Assembly: GCA_045580835.1 (NCBI GenBank)
Contig: JAZNOM010000002.1
Span: 1-11,972, forward strand
Direction of reading: 5' to 3'
Length of the DNA stretch: 11,972 nucleotides
Source of the DNA: UMGS902 sp045580835
GTDB taxonomy: Bacteria; Bacillota; Clostridia; Oscillospirales; CAG-272
This document shows, in pieces, positions 1-4,747 of the stretch (position 1 is its first letter; each line of letters opens with the position of its first letter). The position numbers were made by a program, and so were the translations under genes. The notes beneath the pieces are model-generated. The model searched no databases. It was not told the DNA's origin and worked only from the letters and a program-made list of their open reading frames with translations.

Positions 1-146
1 AGCACTAAGCGAAAATGATTATCAAACCTGTAGGGGCGATTATTAATCGCCCGAAAAGCCGCCATTAGATGTTTTACAAACGGGCGAATGATATTCGCCC
101 CTACGGATTTGTGCGTTCCAATTTGCTCCCGTAAACTTTAATTCAT
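1..146. repeat. Dispersed palindromic repeat, family 1, copy 1
   Basis: Positions 1-146 match 2674-2819 in the same orientation at 142 of 146 bases, and the first 124 bases are identical. The element holds two short palindromes: GGGCGATT-att-AATCGCCC at 34-52 and GGGCGAAT-gat-ATTCGCCC at 82-100. These also pair with each other as a larger inverted repeat, 30-53 with 81-104, matching at 21 of 24 positions around a 27-bp loop. This is typical of REP/MITE-like non-coding repeats in Clostridia. It encodes nothing. The window starts at its left edge, so its true left end is unknown. The right edge runs into the last two codons and stop of the fliB-like gene. Confidence 0.85.
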
Positions 147-1046
147 CTCATCCAAAAGTGCATACACGTTTTCGTCGGAGTATTCGATTTCGCTTGAAAA
201 CATGCGGCAAAGTTCCACTTGGTCGGCAAAAGTAAAATCGCCATTTTTAGTAAACATTGCAGCTCCGAGCGCATAGATAATCTTTACAGAGAGCGCCGCA
301 AAAGCCGCGCGCAATGATGCTTCATAAAAATCGGGCGAATTTGCAAAATAACGGTATATAAAATAAACCGCAAGTTGCTCGTACTCATGCTCGCGACCGC
401 GCATGTGCCGCGCAAAACCGTTAAAATCGAGTTTGCCGTCGAGCAGTGAGAGATATTCTTCCCATTTTTTGTCAAGGCGTTCAAGTGACATGAAAACTTC
501 TTTCCACTCCGCAAGGCTTCTGTCACAGAACGCGGCGTTTGCCTTGGCAAGCATCCGGAGGATACGCTCGTCAAGCGACAAATCGCGGTTTTGCAAAATG
601 GCGATAAGCTCGTCACGCAAAAGTATAATTTCATCGTCGGTTTCGGCAGCGCCAACAAGCACCGCCGCCTCTTTTTCGGAAAGAATAATGCGCGCCGCTT
701 CCTCGCAAGCAAGCCCAAGCCCAACTTCTACGCGGTCAGGCAGTTCGTTTTTAAAGCGCGGATGCTCGGTGCAGATATCACAGATATGCTCTTCGCCACA
801 GTTTATTATGATGTCGCAAAGGTTGTCACGGTTCAAAAAAGGGCAACGCTCTCCCTCGCCGAGGATAAAATGCGGCACTTCGCCGTGCGCTATTGCACAG
901 TCAAGCCGTGCGCCCATTTCGCCGCCGACGCTTTTATAGTAGCTGTATGTATTTTCGTCAATGTCAATTTCCCAGCCGATGCAGCAATTGTGACGGCACG
1001 CGCCGCCAATGCATTTGAATTTTTTATAGTAACTCGGATAAACCAA
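138..1046 (-). CDS. fliB: FliB-type (flagellin) lysine-N-methylase family protein
   Basis: This cysteine-rich protein resembles FliB, which N-methylates lysines of flagellin using SAM. From the TTG start it is 302 aa, shorter than the roughly 370-400 aa I expect for the family. Cysteines C12, C17, C21 and C22 near the N-terminus (KCIGGACRHNCC), with C68 (CPFL), C77, C89 and C92 (CDICTEHPRF), form the characteristic cluster, presumably a metal or Fe-S site. The first in-frame start is a GTG at 1055, but it lies inside AGGCGGTGA (1052-1060), a near-perfect Shine-Dalgarno. The TTG at 1046, 8 nt after the AGGCGG core, is the better start. A sigma-A-type promoter lies just upstream. No flagellar genes are in the window, so the substrate is uncertain. 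The final MN and stop codon lie within repeat copy 1, which suggests a replaced or trimmed C-terminus. Confidence 0.75.
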   Translation of the reverse strand: MVYPSYYKKFKCIGGACRHNCCIGWEIDIDENTYSYYKSVGGEMGARLDCAIAHGEVPHFILGEGERCPFLNRDNLCDIIINCGEEHICDICTEHPRFKNELPDRVEVGLGLACEEAARIILSEKEAAVLVGAAETDDEIILLRDELIAILQNRDLSLDERILRMLAKANAAFCDRSLAEWKEVFMSLERLDKKWEEYLSLLDGKLDFNGFARHMRGREHEYEQLAVYFIYRYFANSPDFYEASLRAAFAALSVKIIYALGAAMFTKNGDFTFADQVELCRMFSSEIEYSDENVYALLDEMN

Positions 1047-1068
1047 TAAAATCACCGCCTATGCTTAT

Positions 1069-1097
1069 ATAATAGCATAAAAGAAAAAATAAGTAAA
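1069..1097 (-). promoter_or_regulatory. Candidate sigma-A promoter for the fliB-like gene
   Basis: On the minus strand, TTTACT (1092-1097) is followed after 17 bp by TATTAT (1069-1074), 5 of 6 to the consensus -10. It sits about 20 nt before the gene's Shine-Dalgarno, immediately downstream of repeat family 2. The gene may therefore be transcribed separately from spoVADE. The call rests on motif match alone. Confidence 0.5.
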
Positions 1098-1116
1098 ATA
1101 GTGTTTATATGAATAA

Positions 1117-1248
1117 TGTCAGAACCTTTTAAGGAAAGGTTCCGACACCTCCAAACCTTTTTGTAAAAACAAATTACCTGTAGCCATGGCTAATTATAAA
1201 ATATTTTACAGTTTTTCTTTGGTTCTTTCTTTTTAAGAAAGAACACTC
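1117..1248 (-). repeat. Dispersed two-hairpin repeat, family 2, copy A
   Basis: This element is alignable over its whole length with 4608-4741. Read on the minus strand it begins 9 nt after the spoVAE stop with a 10-bp perfect hairpin (1235-1244 with 1222-1231, 3-nt loop). It then has an AT-rich middle that includes a CAAAAAGGTTTGGAG box, and ends with a 12-bp hairpin (1135-1146 with 1118-1129) containing one G-U pair. In both copies the element follows a gene's stop codon in the same orientation. It could work as a processing or termination signal, or be a mobile non-coding element. It has no reading frame. Confidence 0.8.
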
Positions 1249-1252
1249 GCGT

Positions 1253-1621
1253 TTATCTTTTCGGTTTGCCTTTAAAAATCAGTGCAGCTAGATAACCAAA
1301 GACAAGTGCCGCGGTACAGCCTGCCGCCGCCGCGGTAAATCCGCCGCGGAAAATGCCTAAAAACCCGTCCTCGGCAACGGCTTTTTTAATGCCGCTTGCA
1401 ATACCTGCACCAAAACCGGTAAGCGGCACTGTCGCTCCGCAGCCTGCAAGCTTTTTAATCGGCTCATACCAACCGAGCGCGCCGAGAAGCACGCCCACCG
1501 AAACGTATAAAACCAGAATTCGCGCAGGAGTAAGCGAGGTTTTATCAATTAAAACCTGTGCGACAATACAAAATGCGCCGCCCACTAAAAATGCAAATAT
1601 ATAGGTTGAAATACTGCTCAT
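1253..1621 (-). CDS. spoVAE: Stage V sporulation protein AE (SpoVAE)
   Basis: This small integral membrane protein of 122 aa is a component of the SpoVA channel, which moves dipicolinic acid into the forespore and out during germination. Hydrophobic segments lie at about residues 5-24, 33-51 and 94-117. Glycine-rich stretches GCGATVPLTGFGAGIASG and FLGIFRGGFTAAAAG are characteristic of the SpoVAE/SpoVAEb family. The start is the ATG at 1621, preceded by GGAGG with a 7-nt spacer. It overlaps the spoVAD stop as ATGA, so translation is coupled. An in-frame extension to 1795 is only the shadow of spoVAD. A hairpin of repeat family 2 follows 9 nt after the stop codon. Confidence 0.92.
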   Translation of the reverse strand: MSSISTYIFAFLVGGAFCIVAQVLIDKTSLTPARILVLYVSVGVLLGALGWYEPIKKLAGCGATVPLTGFGAGIASGIKKAVAEDGFLGIFRGGFTAAAAGCTAALVFGYLAALIFKGKPKR

Positions 1622-2604
1622 TTCTCTTCCTCCGAGTGTACGATGTGAACGAGATGCGCGATTGACGGAATGTTTTGCCCCTGCGTCACCGAATCCTTGT
1701 TCATAAGTGCGCCCGTTGCCATCATCAGCACGTTGCAAAGCTCGCCGCTCTCGATTTTGGGCAAAAAATGTCCTCCGAAAACGCTTGCAATGCATCCGCA
1801 GCCGCTGCCGCCTGCGTGTGCGTCCTGACTCTCGGAGTAAATAAGCTTACCGCAGTCGGCGTGATTTTCAATTTCGTAGCCGTGCATTTTACAAAGATGC
1901 AAAAACAAGTCCGAGCCGTGTCTCCCGAGGTCGCCGGTGATAATAAGGTCATAGTCACGCGGCTGTGTGTGCGACTCCTTAAAGTAACGGATAATCGTGT
2001 CCGCCGCCGCAGGTGCCATGGCGGCACCCATATTGGTGATGTCGCGCTGCTCCTTATCCTGCACAATGCCTATCATGCAATCGGCGATTTTTGCCTTGCC
2101 GCGCTCGCCGATAACATAGCCGCCTGCGCCCGTAACAGTCCACTGCGCGGTGGGCGAGCGCTGACCGCCGTACTCAACGGGTCCGCGGAACTGACGCTCG
2201 GCGGCGCAGTTGTGCGATGAGGTAACAACCGCTATTCGCCGCGCAATGTTGCCCGAAATCAGCATAGACGCAAGTGACATTCCCTCGGTGAGGTTTGAGC
2301 ATGCGCCGTAGATTCCGATGTACGGAATTTCGTATGAAAGCAGACCGTAGCATGATGCCACACACTGGTTTTCAAGGTCGCCTGCGATAAGATAGTCGAT
2401 TTCTGACGGTGCCATAGGCAGTTTTGCAAGCGCGAGCGAGAGCGCAAGGCGAGAGCATTCACTCTCCGCCATCTCCCACGTTTTCATTCCGAAGCGGTCG
2501 TCCGTGTCGATATAGTCAAAGCAGTTTTTAAGCGGCCCGTCGCCCTCTTTTTGTCCCACCGCCGCCGCAAACGTCATAATGTATGCATTGGTTTTTACTA
2601 TCAA
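1618..2604 (-). CDS. spoVAD: Stage V sporulation protein AD (SpoVAD)
   Basis: SpoVAD is a soluble protein with a thiolase-like fold. It binds dipicolinic acid on the outer face of the forespore inner membrane and works with the SpoVA channel. The sequence keeps family hallmarks: GDLENQ, GACSNLTEG, SSHNCAAERQFR, PTAQWTVTGAG, NMGAAMAPAAADT, ITGDLGRHG and AGGSGCGC. At 328 aa it is near the usual 338, with a slightly shortened N-terminus. GTG codons at 2613 and 2610 are possible starts but sit on or 2 nt from the AAGGAG (2613-2618). The TTG at 2604, spaced 8 nt, fits better. That TTG lies in one arm of a hairpin whose loop is the ribosome site. The gene overlaps spoVAE by ATGA. The usual upstream partner spoVAC is absent here, and repeat and RNA sequence occupy its place. 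Confidence 0.93.
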   Translation of the reverse strand: MIVKTNAYIMTFAAAVGQKEGDGPLKNCFDYIDTDDRFGMKTWEMAESECSRLALSLALAKLPMAPSEIDYLIAGDLENQCVASCYGLLSYEIPYIGIYGACSNLTEGMSLASMLISGNIARRIAVVTSSHNCAAERQFRGPVEYGGQRSPTAQWTVTGAGGYVIGERGKAKIADCMIGIVQDKEQRDITNMGAAMAPAAADTIIRYFKESHTQPRDYDLIITGDLGRHGSDLFLHLCKMHGYEIENHADCGKLIYSESQDAHAGGSGCGCIASVFGGHFLPKIESGELCNVLMMATGALMNKDSVTQGQNIPSIAHLVHIVHSEEEK

Positions 2605-2628
2605 AATCACCACTCCTTTTTGATAGTA
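2596..2628 (-). promoter_or_regulatory. Hairpin displaying the spoVAD ribosome site and burying its start codon
   Basis: In the minus-strand mRNA, TACTATCAAAA (2618-2628) pairs perfectly with TTTTGATAGTA (2596-2606), giving 11 bp. The 11-nt loop (2607-2617) contains most of the AGGAG ribosome site. The proposed TTG start (2602-2604) is inside the 3' arm. This could control translation, or the inverted repeat could be a DNA operator. The pairing is directly visible. The function is inference. Confidence 0.6.
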
Positions 2629-2673
2629 GTTTTACCCAATGCATAAAAAATATCCTATAAATTAATGTTTATG

Positions 2674-2819
2674 AGCACTAAGCGAAAATGATTATCAAAC
2701 CTGTAGGGGCGATTATTAATCGCCCGAAAAGCCGCCATTAGATGTTTTACAAACGGGCGAATGATATTCGCCCCTACGGATTTGTGCGTTCCAATTTACT
2801 CCGCTAAACTTTAATTTAT
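2674..2819. repeat. Dispersed palindromic repeat, family 1, copy 2
   Basis: This is the second copy of the 146-bp element at 1-146, in the same orientation. It differs at only four bases, all in its last 22 positions. The palindromes lie at 2707-2725 and 2755-2773. It sits between the spoVAD leader and the noncoding RNA. No target-site duplication can be judged because copy 1 is cut by the window edge. Confidence 0.88.
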
Positions 2820-2863
2820 GCTTTGCGAGGGGTAACAACGCATTGCGCAATTTTTACCAAAGC
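2820..2863. repeat. Imperfect inverted repeat between repeat copy 2 and the ncRNA
   Basis: GCTTTG (2820-2825) is mirrored by CAAAGC (2858-2863), and GGTAA (2831-2835) by TTACC (2854-2858). A TTGCGCAA self-complementary core lies at 2843-2850. The two pairings overlap by one base, so they are alternatives or imperfect. It may be a backup terminator for the ncRNA or part of a mobile element. Function is unknown. Confidence 0.35.
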
Positions 2864-3035
2864 AAAAATAAAAACCCACCGAGCCGTGTACACCTTAATG
2901 AAAAACCCTGCTCCAGCAAGGCGGTATCCGCACCTCTTCTTTGCGCTTCCAACGTCCACCACGGTCAAAGCCGTAGTGGGAGGCCTGCATCCCGTAAGAG
3001 GTATAAAGATCCCTTTATTCACGTGTAGGTTCCAA
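2864..3035 (-). ncRNA. Structured noncoding RNA, possibly raiA-motif-like
   Basis: Read on the minus strand, this stretch folds into many short helices. They are TACACGTGAA (3018-3027) with GTGTA (2889-2893) and TTCAT (2898-2902) as a closing stem; ATAAAG/CTTTAT (3013-3018 with 3003-3008, GGAT loop), which shares base 3018 with that stem; an 8-pair stem ACCTCTT-type (2996-3003 with 2931-2938); a 9-pair hairpin (2971-2979 with 2956-2964); GCGG-ata-CCGC (2921-2931); and CCTTGC-tgga-GCAGGG (2906-2921). Adjacent helices share end bases, as expected for stacked stems. It ends in GGGTTTTTATTTTT (2864-2877), a likely terminator tail. Two overlapping reading frames cover it on opposite strands, but neither has a ribosome site or resembles a protein. 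The branched shape and Clostridial context recall the raiA motif RNA. This is recollection, not a search result. 6S RNA was considered but does not form a single rod here. Confidence 0.6.
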
Positions 3036-3040
3036 TAAAA

Positions 3041-3049
3041 AGTGTATCA
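3041..3049 (-). promoter_or_regulatory. Possible extended -10 for the ncRNA
   Basis: On the minus strand, TGATACACT gives an extended -10 (TG then TACACT). It would place the transcript start near 3035, where the RNA structure begins. No convincing -35 is present at the expected distance, so this is a weak candidate. Confidence 0.3.
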
Positions 3050-3078
3050 CGAACTAAGCAGGAGTTTTACTTTGTATT

Positions 3079-3107
3079 TAGTATATTCCGCTTTGAGCAA
3101 AATATGC
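3079..3107 (-). promoter_or_regulatory. Possible forespore sigma-G/sigma-F-type promoter
   Basis: On the minus strand, GCATA (3103-3107) is followed after 17 bp by TATACTA (3079-3085). The Bacillus sigma-G consensus is roughly gHATR, 17-18 bp, CATnHTA, and only the first base of the -10 differs. It lies upstream of the ncRNA and, further down, of the spoVAD-spoVAE pair. In Bacillus spoVA genes are transcribed by sigma-G, so the context fits. Chance matches to such short motifs are common. Confidence 0.35.
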
Positions 3108-3114
3108 TTGCTAA

Positions 3115-3411
3115 TTACTGGGGGTCGCCCTCTCCGTTTTCATCATAGTCGATGGTATCGAAAAGTTCATCCTCAAAATAATCGGCAACGCGGTCAAACT
3201 CATCGTCATCGTCAATGGTAACGAGAATTTCCTCGCCCTTTTCGTCAGCCTCAAGGCGAAGAATAACGTACTCGTCCATTCCCTCTTCTACGGGAATAAG
3301 CGCAAGATAGGTCTTGCCTTCAAACTCACAGGAGCCGATAAGCTCAAATTCGCTTTCTTTACCGGTTTCATCGGTAAGTGTATAAATATCACCTTCAAAA
3401 ATCTCTGCCAT
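3115..3411 (-). CDS. DUF1292 family protein (YrzB-like)
   Basis: This small, very acidic protein of 98 aa matches the DUF1292 family of Firmicutes, a short beta-rich domain of unknown function. The family pattern is visible: an N-terminal IYTLTDETGKESEFELIGSCE, a central TYLALIPVEE, then EYVILRLEAD and a tail with DDDDEFDRVADYFEDE. The start is the ATG at 3411, with an AGAGG site about 9 nt upstream. It lies 45 nt downstream of hemW and could be its operon partner. The family is often found near holliday-junction resolvase (yrrK) and alaS in Firmicutes, as I recall. Here it is next to hemW instead. It has no signal peptide or membrane segment. Confidence 0.85.
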   Translation of the reverse strand: MAEIFEGDIYTLTDETGKESEFELIGSCEFEGKTYLALIPVEEGMDEYVILRLEADEKGEEILVTIDDDDEFDRVADYFEDELFDTIDYDENGEGDPQ

Positions 3412-3456
3412 GGTAAATTACCTCTCTTTCATGATTATATTGTATCGCATAACGCG

Positions 3457-4599
3457 CTAAAAATCAAGTATCTCGGATAAAATATAGTTGCTGACATACA
3501 TTCCTTTTAAAGTAAATGCGCAGTGACGCGAGTCAAGCGTAACAAAGCCGCCGTTTACATACCTTGCAAGCTTTTCGCCGTATTTTTTTACAAAATCCTC
3601 GCCAAACTCATTGCGGTACTCTGCAAAATCAACACCGCGGAACAGTCGCATGCGTAGCATAACGTATTCGCTTTCCTTGGTAAAAACATCAATGTCGGTA
3701 CACTCCGATAATATGCGCGACATATCCGCAGGATGCTCCATTTCAAGCATATAGCTTTCTATATCATCGGTATAAGCATAGCGCTGACCGGCAAAATAGG
3801 AGTGAGCCGCAACGCCGAAGCCGAGATATTTTTCATTATTCCAATAACGCAGATTGTGCTTTGATGCAAAGCCGCGCCTTGCGTAATTGCTTATCTCATA
3901 ATGCTCATAGTCGGCACCCTCGAGAATTCTGTGCGCCGATTTGTACATTCTGTACTCACTTTCCTCATCGGGAAGCGGCAAACTATCACGCTCTTTGTAA
4001 AAACGTGTTCCCTCCTCGATTTTAAGTCCGTAAACCGAGATATGCTCGGGCATAAGAGTCTTAACAAAATTAAGCGTTGCGTTAAAGCTTTGCTCTGTCT
4101 GGTGCGGTATGCCGTACATAAGGTCAACGCTTATGTTGCGGAAGCCTGCCGCACGTGCCGCTTTAAAGCTTTCGACAAAATCTGCGGCAGTATGTATTCT
4201 GCCAAGCGCTTTCAGCTCGGTATCCGATGCACTTTGAAGACCGAATGAAATGCGGTTGACGCCGAGCGACAAAAGGTGCTTTAAGTATCCCTTGTCAACC
4301 GTGCCGGGGTTTGCCTCAACGGTAAATTCGGCATTTTTTTCGATATCAAACGAAGTTTTTATGCATCCGATAAGCTCTTTCATCTGCTTTTTTGAAAGCA
4401 GGGTCGGCGTGCCGCCGCCGATGTAGACCGTGTCTACGACACAGTCCTGTGCCGCGCCCGAAAAATCCTGCATGTGAAGCATGAGCGCGTTCAGATAGCG
4501 GTCAATCTCTCCCTTTGCAGGCGGATGCGAGCAAAAATCGCAATATCCGCATTTGCTCACACAAAACGGGATATGCACATATATTCCGATATTTTCCAT
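3457..4599 (-). CDS. hemW: HemW, radical-SAM heme chaperone (HemN-like)
   Basis: This 380-aa radical SAM protein carries the 4Fe-4S motif C13-x3-C17-x2-C20 in HIPFCVSKCGYCDF, followed by GGGTPT at 61-66. HemW proteins were long annotated as oxygen-independent coproporphyrinogen III oxidase (HemN). They have CxxxCxxC rather than HemN's CxxxCxxCxC. Here the position after C20-D is F, with the next cysteine at 23, so HemW is the better name. The likely role is insertion of heme into target proteins. It is downstream of lepA, as in Bacillus and many Clostridia. The next usual gene, hrcA, is missing and DUF1292 follows. The ATG at 4599 is supported by the family N-terminus, but no Shine-Dalgarno is seen. 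The preceding bases belong to the repeat at 4608-4741. Confidence 0.92.
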   Translation of the reverse strand: MENIGIYVHIPFCVSKCGYCDFCSHPPAKGEIDRYLNALMLHMQDFSGAAQDCVVDTVYIGGGTPTLLSKKQMKELIGCIKTSFDIEKNAEFTVEANPGTVDKGYLKHLLSLGVNRISFGLQSASDTELKALGRIHTAADFVESFKAARAAGFRNISVDLMYGIPHQTEQSFNATLNFVKTLMPEHISVYGLKIEEGTRFYKERDSLPLPDEESEYRMYKSAHRILEGADYEHYEISNYARRGFASKHNLRYWNNEKYLGFGVAAHSYFAGQRYAYTDDIESYMLEMEHPADMSRILSECTDIDVFTKESEYVMLRMRLFRGVDFAEYRNEFGEDFVKKYGEKLARYVNGGFVTLDSRHCAFTLKGMYVSNYILSEILDF

Positions 4600-4607
4600 A
4601 AATATAG

Positions 4608-4741
4608 GTGCGAGAACCTTTTAGGGAAAGGTTCTCGCGCTCTCCAAACCTTTTTGTAAAAAATTATTATCTGTAGCCGTGAATACACAATAAATATTTT
4701 ACAGTTTTTCTTTGGTTCTTTCTTCTTAAGAAAGAACGCCT
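4608..4741 (-). repeat. Dispersed two-hairpin repeat, family 2, copy B
   Basis: This is a copy of the 1117-1248 element, filling almost the whole lepA-hemW gap. On the minus strand a 10-bp hairpin (4728-4737 with 4715-4724) starts 10 nt after the lepA stop codon. A perfect 12-bp hairpin (4627-4638 with 4610-4621, 5-nt loop) ends about 10 nt before the hemW ATG. Compared with copy A, the base of this last stem differs on both sides, keeping the pairing. Confidence 0.82.
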
Positions 4742-4747
4742 TCGTAC

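Noticed and set aside
30..104. CRISPR-like short palindromic repeats
   Set aside because: There are only two palindromes per element with unrelated spacing and no regular repeat-spacer series. The unit is duplicated as a whole at 2674.
403..1049. Plus-strand reading frames of 178 and 152 codons
   Set aside because: They oppose the fliB-like gene, whose cysteine pattern, promoter and ribosome site support the minus strand.
1622..1795. 58-residue N-terminal extension of SpoVAE
   Set aside because: It is out-of-frame spoVAD sequence. The ATG at 1621 has a good ribosome site and matches the family N-terminus.
1675..2220. 181-codon plus-strand reading frame
   Set aside because: It is antisense to the highly conserved spoVAD and shows no family features, so it is a frame shadow.
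2864..3035. 6S RNA
   Set aside because: 6S RNA forms one long rod with a central bubble. This region makes several separate short hairpins, so I rank it lower, though it is not excluded.
2816..3038. Overlapping small reading frames on both strands (68, 71 and 61 codons)
   Set aside because: They lie across the structured RNA, have no convincing ribosome sites, and resemble no protein. The base pairing explains the sequence better.
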